This document shows, in pieces, positions 7,869-15,795 of a DNA stretch of 64,000 bases. Source of the DNA: Rhodovastum sp963709085 (lineage in GTDB: Bacteria > Pseudomonadota > Alphaproteobacteria > Acetobacterales > Acetobacteraceae). The position numbers and the translations under genes were made by a program. The number at the start of each line of letters is the position of its first letter. The stretch's first letter is position 1. Location of the stretch: positions 1,488,001-1,552,000 of the forward strand of contig CAVPVB010000007.1 in NCBI GenBank assembly GCA_963709085.1, written 5' to 3'. Under the pieces are notes generated by a model. The model was not told where the DNA came from, did no database searches, and worked only from the letters and a program-made list of their open reading frames with translations.

Positions 7869-8905
7869 TCATACTTCAAGCGCCTCCGCGAATGCGCATA
7901 CCTGCGTAGGCCAGTTAGGTAGTTTGCGTCCCTCGGCCCAGGCGGCCGCGGCGCTGGCCCGCCGCAGGGGAAGATCGAAGATCAGGCGGCGCAGGGATTT
8001 CGACAGTGTCACTTCGTCGCCGGGGGCGCAGACCACGCCGCTCAGGGGCGTCACCAGCGCGCCCGCGGCACCGCCGGCGGTGATGGCGGCGGGGATGCCG
8101 CGTTTCAGCGCCTCGGCGATCGCCATGCCGTAGCCCTCCCAATATGTCGCGAGGGCAAAGATGTCGGAGCCGTGCCAGAGCGATTCCAGGGTGGCCGCGT
8201 CAGCCTCGCCGGCGAAGGTTACGCGCCGGGCGATGCCGAGCTGTTCGGCCAGTGCCTGCAGCGCATGGGCGTGCACGGGGTCGCGGCCGGCGCTGCCGAC
8301 GATGGTCAGGTGCCAGTCGAGATCGAACAGTTTGGCGAGGGCGCGCAGCAACACGTCATGGCCCTTGCGCGGCACCAATGTGCCGACCGAGAGGATGGCG
8401 CAGTGTGGCCCGCCCGAGCCCGGGCTGCGCGGCGCGTCATCGGTGCCGGGCAGCACCACGGCGATGCGCCGCGGATCGACGCCGAAATCGGCGGCGAGGC
8501 GGTCGGCGGTGGCGGGACTGGTTACGATGATGCGTGCGAGCAGCGGCATCAGGGTGCGTTCGGCCGCGTGCAGGGCGGCGCGTTCGGGGGCGGTGTAGCC
8601 GGTTTCCAGGGCGGTGGGATGGTGGATCAGCCCGACGGTGCGGCGCGCGGCCAGGGCGGCGGCGCGGTCGCGGAAGGCGGGCAGGCCGAGGCCATCGATG
8701 ACGGGCAGCGTATCGGCCGGCAGCGAATCGAAAGCGGCGTTCGCGGCGGCGCAGGTCGCATCGTCGGCCAGCGGGTGCCGGCCGGCGAGTTCGATCGCCT
8801 GCACATCGTGTCCGGCGGCGCGCAGACCCTCCAGCATGGCACGGTCATAGGCGGTGCCGCCGGAGATGGCGTCCAGCGGGGGGGAAGCAGCAGCGAGATG
8901 CGCAT
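7869..8905 (-). pseudogene. GT4-family glycosyltransferase with an apparent N-terminal frameshift
   Basis: The protein has a GT-B, family 4 C-terminal half: LSVGTLVPRKGHDVLLRA (donor-domain start), GSDIFALATYWEGYGMAIAEAL with the E-x7-E signature, and a C-terminal helix. In one frame the gene can only start at 8837 (322 aa), lacking the first Rossmann strand. An ATG at 8905 overlaps the pterin-synthase stop as TGATG and encodes MRISLLLPP, the expected first strand, in another frame. The two join at a run of seven G (8878-8884): five or eight would give MRISLLLPPLDAISGG reading into AYDRAMLEG. So the gene is either mis-sequenced, phase-variable or broken. It is the last gene of a pterin-like operon, which suggests a small-molecule acceptor. 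Confidence 0.82.
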
Positions 8906-9303
8906 CAGATCGGCGCGTCGTAAGCGGCCCGGGCGAGCGGGCTTTCGTGCAGCGTCACCTTCAGCCCGGCCAGCTTGCGGGCGTGCGGGCCGAGCGCGCC
9001 GCTGCGGCAGGCTTCGGCCAGCCTGGTGTGGATGTGCAACGCCATGAATTCGGTCGTCGTGTTCTGTCCGGAGAACGCGGGAAGCTCGTCGAGGTTGTGG
9101 TAGTCCAGCGTGTCCAGCACGCGGCGCAGTTCGGCCTTTGCCAGGCCGATATCGATCACGATGTTGAGCGGATCGAGCGTGGGGGCGCGGAACTCCGCCT
9201 CGATGGCGAAGGTGGCGCCGTGCAGGCGTTGCGCCGGGCCGAACGCGTCGCCGCGGAAGCTGTGCGCGATCATGATGTGGTCCGAGACCGTCAGGCTGAA
9301 CAT
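8905..9303 (-). CDS. Divergent 6-pyruvoyl-tetrahydropterin / 6-carboxytetrahydropterin synthase family protein
   Basis: A 132-residue member of the PTPS/QueD (T-fold) family. These enzymes convert dihydroneopterin triphosphate to a reduced pterin such as carboxytetrahydropterin (queuosine) or pyruvoyl-tetrahydropterin. Recognisable segments are MIAHSFRGDAFGPAQRLHGA (first zinc-type histidine and the LHG element), NIVIDIGLAKAELRRVL with the conserved aspartate, LDYHNLDELPAFSGQNTTTE, and VTLHESP with the catalytic-type His-Glu. Oddly, the HGH zinc pair reads HGA and the usual catalytic Cys near it is missing, so the chemistry may differ from QueD. It starts inside the end of the dehydrogenase gene (13-base overlap) and its stop overlaps the glycosyltransferase ATG, so translation is coupled. 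Confidence 0.82.
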   Translation of the reverse strand: MFSLTVSDHIMIAHSFRGDAFGPAQRLHGATFAIEAEFRAPTLDPLNIVIDIGLAKAELRRVLDTLDYHNLDELPAFSGQNTTTEFMALHIHTRLAEACRSGALGPHARKLAGLKVTLHESPLARAAYDAPI

Positions 9304-10250
9304 GGTGGGGTTCCGTAGGTGATCACATGGCACAGCCCGCCCGCGAGCAGGTCCGGCATGGCGACGGGCATATGCTCGAAGGGCGTGGCCGGTTCCAGCA
9401 GGGCGTCGAATGTCTCGTCCGTCAGCAGCGCCAGCGCAAGCGCCAGACGTTGGGCGTGGGTGCGGCGGCCGCGCATGGCGGCGGCGACGCTGCCGACCTG
9501 GCTGGAGAGCAGCCGCAGACGGCGGACGTGGAACGCCTCGCCGAGCGGTACCGACGGGGCACGGTCGCCGAACCAGCTCGCCTCGATGATGCGCGCCTCG
9601 AAGCCGGCGCGGTCGAGCGCCAGGCGCAGCCCGGCCTCGGTGGCGGAGGCGTGCACCACGAGGTCCTGGTCGGCGGGGGCGTCGGCGGGGGCGGCGAACC
9701 GGCAGCCCAGGCGGGCGGCGAGCCGGGCGCGGGCGGGGTCGATGTCCACCAGCGTGACGGTGGCGGCCGGGGTGCGGGCGAGCAGCCAGCCGGCGAGCAG
9801 CCCGACCACGCCGGCGCCCACCACCAGGATGCGCTCGCCGGCCAGCGGGGCGGCATCCCAGACGATGTTCAGCGCCGTCTCCATGGTGGCGGCGAGCACG
9901 GCGCGGGATGTGGGCACGGCGTCGGGCACGGCGATGCACATGCCGACGGGGGCGTCGAAGATGTCCTGGTGCGGATGCAGCACGAACACGCGCGCGCCGG
10001 TCTCGTCGGCGCCGACGGCGCTGTAGCCGTATTTCACCGGGAACGGGAAAGCGCCGCCCATCAGCGGGGCGCGCATCGCCTGGTATTGGCCCGGTGGCAC
10101 CCGGCCGGCGAATACCAGGGCCTCGGTCCCGCGCGAGATGCCGCTGGCGAGCATGCGCACCCGGCGCAGGCCAGGTGCCGGCGGCGGCAATGCCTCGGTG
10201 CGGATTTCGCCGCGCCCCGGTGCCACGGTCCAGAACGCACGCGCGGTCAT
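9291..10250 (-). CDS. Medium-chain dehydrogenase (BchC/zinc alcohol dehydrogenase-like)
   Basis: A 319-residue medium-chain dehydrogenase/reductase. The N-terminal GroES-like part includes ASGISRGTEALVFAGRVPP, close in style to bacteriochlorophyllide dehydrogenase BchC and lacking the classical catalytic-zinc cysteine. The Rossmann part has ILVVGAGVVGLLAGWLLA near residue 140 and VTLVDIDPARARLA, suggesting NAD(P) binding. The C-terminal region (MRGRRTHAQRLALALALL) is family-typical. It overlaps the upstream RibD-like gene by ATGA and the downstream pterin-synthase gene by 13 bases, so all belong to one operon. Substrate is unknown; by context a reduced pterin or a pyrimidine/pterin side chain is possible. 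Confidence 0.82.
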   Translation of the reverse strand: MTARAFWTVAPGRGEIRTEALPPPAPGLRRVRMLASGISRGTEALVFAGRVPPGQYQAMRAPLMGGAFPFPVKYGYSAVGADETGARVFVLHPHQDIFDAPVGMCIAVPDAVPTSRAVLAATMETALNIVWDAAPLAGERILVVGAGVVGLLAGWLLARTPAATVTLVDIDPARARLAARLGCRFAAPADAPADQDLVVHASATEAGLRLALDRAGFEARIIEASWFGDRAPSVPLGEAFHVRRLRLLSSQVGSVAAAMRGRRTHAQRLALALALLTDETFDALLEPATPFEHMPVAMPDLLAGGLCHVITYGTPPCSA

Positions 10251-11005
10251 GCCCGGCGCCGCAGCGGGATATCGAGCAGCAGATCATCGCCGAGGCGGTG
10301 CACCGCCCAGTCCAGCCGCATGGCGTCCTGCGGGCAGGCGACGCCGGGGAGGGAAAAGGCGGGGATGCCGGCGCCGAGCAGCAGCGGGGCGATGGTGACA
10401 TGCAGCCGGTCGAGGCAGCCGGCGGCGAGAAAACGCGAGACGGTGACGCCGCCGCCCTCGACGAGGAGTCGCCGCAGGCCGCGCGCCTGCAGGGCGGCGA
10501 TGAGGGCGGCGATGTCGAGGCCCGGATCGCGGCGCGGCAGGCGCAGCAATTCGGCGTCACCGGCGCTGCCGCCGGGGGCGTCCTCGGCGCAGAGCAGCAA
10601 TGTGGCGGGGCCGCCCCGAAACACCTGGTAGTGCGGCCCGAGCCGGCGCTCGGTGTCGATGATGACCCGCACCGGCGAGGGGCCGCGGCAGCGGCGGGTG
10701 GTGAGCAGCGGGTCGTCGGCGCGGACCGTGCCGGCACCGACGAGCACGGCGTCGAACAGGGCGCGCAGGCGGTGGGTGTGCAGCAGGTCGGCCGCACCGC
10801 TGATCCAACGGGAGCGGCCGGCATCGGTGGCGATGCGCCCGTCCAGGCTTTGCGCGATCCGGCCGAGCACGAAACTGCCTGGTGTTGCGGCGGCGGCGTC
10901 GAGCAGCGCACCGTAGAGCGGGACGCCGCGGCGCGCGGCGGGGTCGCGGGCAAGCAGCGCCTCCCACAGCGCGTCGCTGACCGGTTCGGTCGCCATCCCC
11001 TCCAT
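10247..11005 (-). CDS. RibD C-terminal/dihydrofolate reductase-like protein
   Basis: A 252-residue protein whose core matches the reductase half of RibD (5-amino-6-ribosylamino-uracil reductase family): QSLDGRIAT, the LRALFDAVLVGAGTVRADDP segment, PVRVIIDTERRLGP and LRRLLVEGGGVTVSRFLAAG with the EGGG loop. These bind NADPH and reduce a ribosylamino-pyrimidine or a related pterin precursor. An N-terminal extension of about 40 residues (DALWEALLARD) is not part of the RibD core and there is no deaminase domain, so it is not a full riboflavin enzyme. ATGs at 11005 and 10996 are both possible starts. It is the first gene of the operon and is preceded by repeat copy B. Confidence 0.85.
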   Translation of the reverse strand: MEGMATEPVSDALWEALLARDPAARRGVPLYGALLDAAAATPGSFVLGRIAQSLDGRIATDAGRSRWISGAADLLHTHRLRALFDAVLVGAGTVRADDPLLTTRRCRGPSPVRVIIDTERRLGPHYQVFRGGPATLLLCAEDAPGGSAGDAELLRLPRRDPGLDIAALIAALQARGLRRLLVEGGGVTVSRFLAAGCLDRLHVTIAPLLLGAGIPAFSLPGVACPQDAMRLDWAVHRLGDDLLLDIPLRRRA

Positions 11006-11051
11006 GGTGCCGCCGTATCACGCGGGCGCGGCACCCGGTAGGGGAATCGCT

Positions 11052-11219
11052 CAGGGCAATGGGGTGAAGCAAGGCCAGGGCTCTGCCCTGGACCCGCCAA
11101 GGGCCGAGAGGCCCCTGGACCCCGCTCTTTCCCAAGACCCTTTAACGAATGGGTTCTAAGGGCTCCGCCCTTAGCGGGTCCAGGGCAGAGCCCTGGCCTT
11201 CCTTCGCCCCATTGCCCTG
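11052..11219. repeat. Interspersed palindromic repeat, copy B (inverted pair)
   Basis: A 168-base imperfect palindrome made of two inverted units. The left unit contains CCAGGGCTCTGCCCTGG and GGGCCGAGAGGCCC. The right unit contains AAGGGCTCCGCCCTT and CCAGGGCAGAGCCCTGG. Outside them CAGGGCAATGGGG (11052-11064) is repeated in inverse at 11207-11219, so the whole element can fold. It fills the gap between the RibD-like gene and the flagellar cluster. Confidence 0.88.
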
Positions 11220-11237
11220 GGGAATCCGCCGCCCGCT

Positions 11238-11663
11238 CTAGATGCGCGCCGAGATGGCGATCGGTGTCGGTGTGCGCGGGCCGGCGAACGCACCGGAGGC
11301 GCCGTAGCGCGGGGCGGTGGCGGGGCGGGTGCGCACCGCCCGGGCGATTACTGCGATGACCCGGCCCTGCGCCGCCAGTCCGCGTTCCAGCAGGCGCCGG
11401 TTTTCGGCGGCGAGCGTGCGCAGGCGGGTTCCCAGGGCGATCGCCGCCGCGCGGCCAGCTTGCGGGATGCCGCCGGTCAATTTCGCGTGGGTCTGCGCCC
11501 GGATGAACGCGTCGGCGGCGTTCTGTTTGGCCGGCAGCAGGGCTGCGGCGGCGGCGAGGTCGAGCGCTTGAAGCAGGCGGTTCTCCTGCTCCAGCAGGGC
11601 GGCCAAAGCAGCCGCCGCGGTGCAAAGGTCGTCGGGGTGGGGCGGGGCAAGCGGGGGGGTCAT
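11238..11663 (-). CDS. FlgN/FlbY-like small flagellar protein
   Basis: A 141-residue, Ala/Leu-rich, largely helical protein. The ATG at 11663 overlaps the stop of the rod-binding gene as ATGA. Segments such as LAALLEQENRLLQALDLAAAAALLPAKQNAADAF resemble FlgN-type export chaperones (early helix with an LxxLLexEnxxL pattern), and its place after the CheL/FlgJ homologue matches Caulobacter flbY. The C-terminal 30 residues are Pro/Arg-rich. FlgN proteins escort hook-associated proteins to the export gate; that function is inferred from position and helical pattern only. Confidence 0.6.
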   Translation of the reverse strand: MTPPLAPPHPDDLCTAAAALAALLEQENRLLQALDLAAAAALLPAKQNAADAFIRAQTHAKLTGGIPQAGRAAAIALGTRLRTLAAENRRLLERGLAAQGRVIAVIARAVRTRPATAPRYGASGAFAGPRTPTPIAISARI

Positions 11664-11950
11664 GGGTGGCTCTTTGCCTCCTGCATCTGCAGCATCTGGT
11701 GCCAGACCGGCATGGCCAGGCCGAGGCCGCCACGGGATTCGATCTGGCGGGCGATGGCATCGGTGAGGAACGGCTTGAATGCCTGCTCGCCCTCGCCGCC
11801 GCCGAACAGGCCGCCGGAAGTGTCCACGGTGTCGAACATCGGGGTGAGGAATTTCGACAGGGCCATCGACTCGAAATCCTGCGCCGCGCGCCAGGCGCGG
11901 GCGGCGCCGGGGCGGGCCAACTCGGTGGCGTCCGGTTGCAACGGGGTCAT
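11660..11950 (-). CDS. FlgJ/CheL-type flagellar rod-binding protein
   Basis: A 96-residue protein equal to the N-terminal rod-binding domain of FlgJ, without the muramidase domain, as is usual in alphaproteobacteria (CheL). Diagnostic segments are AAQDFESMALSKFLTPMFD, FGGGEGEQAFKPFLTDAIA and the final helix GGLGLAMPVWHQMLQMQE. It helps rod subunits assemble in the periplasm. The ATG overlaps the flgI stop (TGATG), so translation is coupled, and the next gene overlaps its stop. Confidence 0.85.
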   Translation of the reverse strand: MTPLQPDATELARPGAARAWRAAQDFESMALSKFLTPMFDTVDTSGGLFGGGEGEQAFKPFLTDAIARQIESRGGLGLAMPVWHQMLQMQEAKSHP

Positions 11951-13068
11951 CAGCGCACCTGCAATTCGGCCTGCAGGGCACCGGCGGCCTTGATGGCCTG
12001 CAGAATGGTGATCATGTCGCGCGGCCCCACGCCGAGCGAATTCAAGCCGGCCACCAGGTCGCGCAGGGTGACGTTGCCGCCGAGGATGCCCAGGCGCTTG
12101 TCGTGCTGGTCGTCGACCTGGATGTTGGTGCGCGGCACGACGGTGGTGGTGCCGTTGGAGAGCGGGCCGGGCTGGCTGACCTGCGGGGTTTCGGTGACGC
12201 GGATGGTCAGGTTGCCCTGGGCGATGGCGACGGTGCTGACCCGGACGTTGGAGCCCATGACAATGGTGCCGCTGGCCTCGTCGATCACCACCACGGCGGC
12301 GTTGTCGGGCTCGACGCGCAGTTCCTCGATGCGGGCGAGCGACTCGATCACGTCGCGGCCGGCAAGGTCGACGGCGATGGTGCGCGGGTCGGTGGCGTGG
12401 GCGGTGCCGCCGCCGAAGACGCCGTTGATGGCCGCGGTCATGCGCAGCGCGGTGGTCAGGTCCGGGTTGCGCAGGCCGAGATGCAGGGTGGTATGGGCGA
12501 CGAGGTCATAGCCGATCTCCCGTTCCACCGTCGCGCCATTGGCGATGCGCCCGGCGGTTGGCACGCCGCGGGTGACCGAGCTGGCGGCACCACGGGCGGC
12601 GACGGCGCCGGTGGCGACCGCGCCCTGGGCGACCGCGTAGACCTCGCCGTCGGCGGCCAGCAGGGACGTGACCAGCAGGGTGCCGCCGGTCAGGTCCGAG
12701 GCGTTGCCGAGGGCGGAGACCGCGATGTCGATCCGGCTGCCGGTATGCACGAAGGGCGGCAGGGTGGCGGTGACCATCACCGCCGCCACGTTCTTGGTCT
12801 TCAGGCTGGCGGCCTGGTCGCGGGTGTTGACGCCCAGCCGCTCCAGCATGCCGATCAGCAATTCGCGGGTGAACACCGCCTGGGTGATATCGTCGCCGGT
12901 GCCTTTCAGCCCGACCACCAGCCCGTAGCCGACCAGCTGATTGTCGCGGACGCCCTCGACATCCGCAATGTCCTTGATGCGCACCTGTGCCGCGGCGGGC
13001 GCGGCGGTGAGCAGCAGGGGCACGAGCGCCAGAAGCGTGGCGAACAGGGCGGCGGATGGTCGCGGCAC
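11950..13068 (-). CDS. flgI: Flagellar P-ring protein FlgI
   Basis: FlgI forms the P-ring around the flagellar rod in the peptidoglycan layer. The 372-residue product has a signal peptide (about residues 1-27, ending APAAAQ) and starts its mature part with VRIKDIADVEGVRDNQLVGY. It also contains VVGLKGTGDD, LKTKNVAAVMVTATLPPF, GSRIDIAVSALGNASDLTGG and the C-terminal TLRDLVAGLNSLGVGPRDMI, all strongly conserved in FlgI. The GTG start at 13068 follows AAAGGA. It is divergent from fliX, the same arrangement as in Caulobacter, and is the first gene of flgI-cheL-flbY-like. Confidence 0.95.
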   Translation of the reverse strand: MPRPSAALFATLLALVPLLLTAAPAAAQVRIKDIADVEGVRDNQLVGYGLVVGLKGTGDDITQAVFTRELLIGMLERLGVNTRDQAASLKTKNVAAVMVTATLPPFVHTGSRIDIAVSALGNASDLTGGTLLVTSLLAADGEVYAVAQGAVATGAVAARGAASSVTRGVPTAGRIANGATVEREIGYDLVAHTTLHLGLRNPDLTTALRMTAAINGVFGGGTAHATDPRTIAVDLAGRDVIESLARIEELRVEPDNAAVVVIDEASGTIVMGSNVRVSTVAIAQGNLTIRVTETPQVSQPGPLSNGTTTVVPRTNIQVDDQHDKRLGILGGNVTLRDLVAGLNSLGVGPRDMITILQAIKAAGALQAELQVR

Positions 13069-13254
13069 AGCGTGTTCCTTTGGGCCGGCACGGGTGGTCT
13101 ACGAGGGAGACGTTAAGGACTGGCTGTTATTCTGGTAGGGTGAAGAGGCAAGGCGCGTGCCAGCGGCGGAACGGCGGCTCGCGCCGCTCGGGCCCGTTCG
13201 GCCGCCCGGCACCTCCTGCCGACCGGCAGGAAGGGCCCGGCAAGGAGGTTGCGG

Positions 13255-13677
13255 ATGACGATGGTTGACGGAATCGGACCGATCGTGCCGGCCGCGCGGA
13301 GCCCGGCGCGCGCTTCGGCTCGGGGCGCGGGGTTTACGGTGCCGTCCGGCCGGGCGGACACGGCCACCGGCCCGGCGGCGGCAGCGGAGGTGTCCGAGGT
13401 GGCGCTCGGCGGCATGCTGGCGCTGCAGGAGGCCGAGAGCGGATCGGTGCGCGACCGCGAGGCGCGGCGCCGCGGGCAGGAGATGCTGGCCGAATTGCTC
13501 CGGCTGCAACGAGCGCTGCTGGCGGGGCAGCGGGACCTGGCGGCGTTGCGCCGCCTGGCGGCGTTGGCCGTGGATGTTCCGGATGCCGCCGATCCGGGGC
13601 TGCGGCAGGCGGTGGCGGAGGTGGCCTTGCGGGTGCGGATCGAGTTGGCGCGTCACGAGATGATCACAACCGCCTGA
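13255..13677 (+). CDS. fliX: Flagellar assembly regulator FliX
   Basis: FliX is an alphaproteobacterial trans-acting assembly factor that couples early flagellar assembly to FlbD-dependent class III/IV transcription and is needed for P-ring formation. The 140-residue product carries the family motif ALGGMLALQEAES (near residue 50), RRGQEMLAELLRLQRALLAG and the C-terminal helix VALRVRIELARHEM. The ATG at 13255 has AAGGAGG at 13242-13248 with ideal spacing; a TTG six bases upstream overlaps nothing useful. The N-terminal 45 residues are low complexity as in other FliX proteins. It is divergent from flgI. Confidence 0.88.
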   Translation: MTMVDGIGPIVPAARSPARASARGAGFTVPSGRADTATGPAAAAEVSEVALGGMLALQEAESGSVRDREARRRGQEMLAELLRLQRALLAGQRDLAALRRLAALAVDVPDAADPGLRQAVAEVALRVRIELARHEMITTA

Positions 13678-13822
13678 CAGGTCCTGTTATGACCGCGTAG
13701 CCATGTCCCCTTGGCGCGCCAGCCTTGCGTGGGTATAAGCCGCCGGACTCATGTCGGGGTTGCTGACCAGTCCCAGCATGCCGCGGTGATGGGTCACCGA
13801 AACGTCCGCAGGATCTGACCCG

Positions 13823-14239
13823 ATGATGATGACTCTGCCCCCCGATTATCGCCCATCGGAGGACGAGGAGTTCATGAATCCTCTCCAGGTTGAGTACTTT
13901 CGTCAAAAACTATTGCGTTGGCGGGTTGATCTGTTGCGCGAGGCCGATGGCACACTCGCCAGCCTGTCGCAGGGCGGCATCCGTGAGGCCGATATCACCG
14001 ATCGCGCCAGTGTCGAGACCGATCGGGCCCTGGAGTTGCGCACCCGCGACCGCGCCCGCAAGCTGATCGCCAAGATCGATCAGGCGCTGGCGCGGGTCGA
14101 AACCGGAACCTACGGGTTTTGCGAGGAGACCGGCGAGCCGATCGGCCTGAAGCGGCTGGAAGCGCGGCCGATCGCCACGCTGTCGATCGAGGCCCAGGAG
14201 CGCCATGAGCGGATGGAACGGGTCCATCGCGACGACTGA
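13823..14239 (+). CDS. dksA: RNA polymerase-binding transcription factor DksA
   Basis: DksA enters the RNA polymerase secondary channel and, with ppGpp, adjusts rRNA and stress transcription. The 138-residue protein shows the coiled-coil arms (YFRQKLLRWRVDLLREADGT and ELRTRDRARKLIAKIDQALA) separated by DITDRASVETD, the acidic tip region. It ends with the zinc-finger part TYGFCEETGEPIGLKRLEAR, in which only the first cysteine is kept; Cys-poor DksA is common in alphaproteobacteria. The start could be any of three consecutive ATGs; the first follows AGGA. Its stop lies in a 16-bp tandem repeat. Position beside flagellar genes is typical for the class. Confidence 0.93.
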   Translation: MMMTLPPDYRPSEDEEFMNPLQVEYFRQKLLRWRVDLLREADGTLASLSQGGIREADITDRASVETDRALELRTRDRARKLIAKIDQALARVETGTYGFCEETGEPIGLKRLEARPIATLSIEAQERHERMERVHRDD

Positions 14240-14271
14240 AGCCCGGGACGACTGAAGCCCGGGACGACTGA
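14231..14271 (+). repeat. 16-bp tandem repeat spanning the dksA stop codon
   Basis: Two exact copies of GACGACTGAAGCCCGG (14231-14246 and 14247-14262) followed by a partial third (GACGACTGA). The first copy encodes the final Asp-Asp and the TGA stop of DksA. Sixteen is not a multiple of three, so the repeats do not preserve the frame. Confidence 0.82.
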
Positions 14272-14286
14272 CGCCGGGCGACAGGC

Positions 14287-15795
14287 TCAGCCGTCGGCGC
14301 GTAATTCGCCCAGCACGCGGCTGGTCTCGGCGTCCACCTCCTGCAACGTCACCTTGTAGCCCCACAGCACCTGCAGATGCGCGAGCGTCTGCCGCGCGGA
14401 GGCGTCGTGCAGGCGCTGCTTGCGGCGGGAGGCGTAGGTCAGCTTCAGGCTGCGATCGCCGGTCAGGTCGACATCGCTGGCCTCGATCAGCGGCGCCGCG
14501 CGCGCGGGATCGTAATGATCGGCCAGCTGCGAGCGGATGCGCCGGAAACCGCTGTCGTCGTGGATCTCGGTTACCACGAGCGCCGGGTCGCTCGCCTTGT
14601 CGTTCAGGTTCACCATCCGGTAGGCGCGCATGACCTTGGGGCCGAGGAACTGGCGCACCAGGCTTTCGTCGCGGTACTCCGCCCAGGCCTCGCGCAACGT
14701 GCCCCAGGGATCGCCGTTGCCGGCGAAAGCGGGAAACCAGCGCCGGTCCTCCTCGTCGGGCTCGGTGCAGATGCGTTCGATGTCGCGCATGATGGTGAAG
14801 CCGAGCGCATAGGGGTTCCAGCCGTTGAAGCCCGGATCGGCCAGCGTCGGCTGCCGGGTGACCGCGGTGTGGGAGGCGAGGAATTCCAGATAGGCGCCGT
14901 CGTCGATCCGGCCGCGGTCATGCAGGCGCGTCATGATGGCGTAGTGCACCGCCGTGGCGCAGCCCTCGTTGGCCAGCTTGGTCTGCATCTGCGGGTAGAA
15001 ATATTGCGCCGCCACGCGGACGATGCGGACCAGCTCGCGTTCCCAGCCGCGCAGCTTCGGGGAGTGCTTCTCGCACAGATAAAGCAGGTTCTCCTCGGGC
15101 AGGTTCAGCGTGGCCTTCGCCTCGTTGACGGCGAGCGGGAAGGCGGCCGGACGGTTGCTGCCGGGCACCGTGCTCCAGAGCGGGTTGTAGGTTTCTTCTT
15201 CGTATTTCTGCCGCTCGCGGGCACGCGTCTCCTCGTCCGACAGGCGCCATTTGCGCCGCAGGTAGCGGTGCACGCCCTGGCCCTGCAGCGCGTGCGCGGC
15301 ATCGAGGATGCGTTCCACCGCGGTCAGCCCATGGCGTTCCTCGCATTCGGCGACGAAGCGGCGGGCGAAGGCGAGGTAATCGAGGATGCCGTCGGCATCC
15401 GTCCACTGGCGGAACAGGTGGTTGCTGCGGAAGAAGTGACTGTGGCCGAAGCAGGCATGCGCGATTACCAGCGCCTGCATCGTCATCGTGTTCTCCTCCA
15501 TCAGATAGGCGATGCAGGGATTCGAGTTGATGACGATCTCGTACGCCAGGCTTTGCATGCCGGCGCGGTAGAGCAGCTCGTCGCGGGCGAAGCGCTTGCC
15601 GAAGCTCCAGTGCCGGTACATCAGCGGCAGGCCGACGCTGGAATAGGCGTCGAGCATCTGCTCGGAGGTGATGACCTCGATCTGGCTGGGATAGGGGGTG
15701 AGGCCGAGCTCGCCGACGGCGATTTCCTCGCAGGCGCGGAAGGTGGCGTCGAGCTTGGCGAAATCCCACTCGGCGCCCTCGAACAGCAGGGTCAT
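14287..15795 (-). CDS. SpoVR family protein (YcgB)
   Basis: The 502-residue product is a full-length SpoVR/YcgB protein, a family named for a role in Bacillus spore cortex formation but of unknown biochemistry in Gram-negatives. Conserved stretches include WSFGKRFARDELLYRAGMQS (near residue 70-90), YEIVINSNPCIAYLMEENTM, HACFGHSHFFRSNHLF with several histidines, and FNGWNPYALGFTIMRDIERI. The ATG at 15795 overlaps the YeaH stop as ATGA. It is the third gene of the prkA-yeaH-spoVR operon, whose members are induced together in starvation and stationary phase in enterobacteria (established knowledge). Confidence 0.95.
   Translation of the reverse strand: MTLLFEGAEWDFAKLDATFRACEEIAVGELGLTPYPSQIEVITSEQMLDAYSSVGLPLMYRHWSFGKRFARDELLYRAGMQSLAYEIVINSNPCIAYLMEENTMTMQALVIAHACFGHSHFFRSNHLFRQWTDADGILDYLAFARRFVAECEERHGLTAVERILDAAHALQGQGVHRYLRRKWRLSDEETRARERQKYEEETYNPLWSTVPGSNRPAAFPLAVNEAKATLNLPEENLLYLCEKHSPKLRGWERELVRIVRVAAQYFYPQMQTKLANEGCATAVHYAIMTRLHDRGRIDDGAYLEFLASHTAVTRQPTLADPGFNGWNPYALGFTIMRDIERICTEPDEEDRRWFPAFAGNGDPWGTLREAWAEYRDESLVRQFLGPKVMRAYRMVNLNDKASDPALVVTEIHDDSGFRRIRSQLADHYDPARAAPLIEASDVDLTGDRSLKLTYASRRKQRLHDASARQTLAHLQVLWGYKVTLQEVDAETSRVLGELRADG

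Noticed and set aside
10247..11005. Naming the reductase gene ribD
   Set aside because: The deaminase domain is missing and no other riboflavin genes are adjacent; the context points to a pterin-like pathway.
8905..11760. A 951-codon minus-strand frame
   Set aside because: It joins the PTPS gene in frame to out-of-frame readings of the dehydrogenase, reductase, repeat B and flagellar genes. Only the last 132 codons are real.
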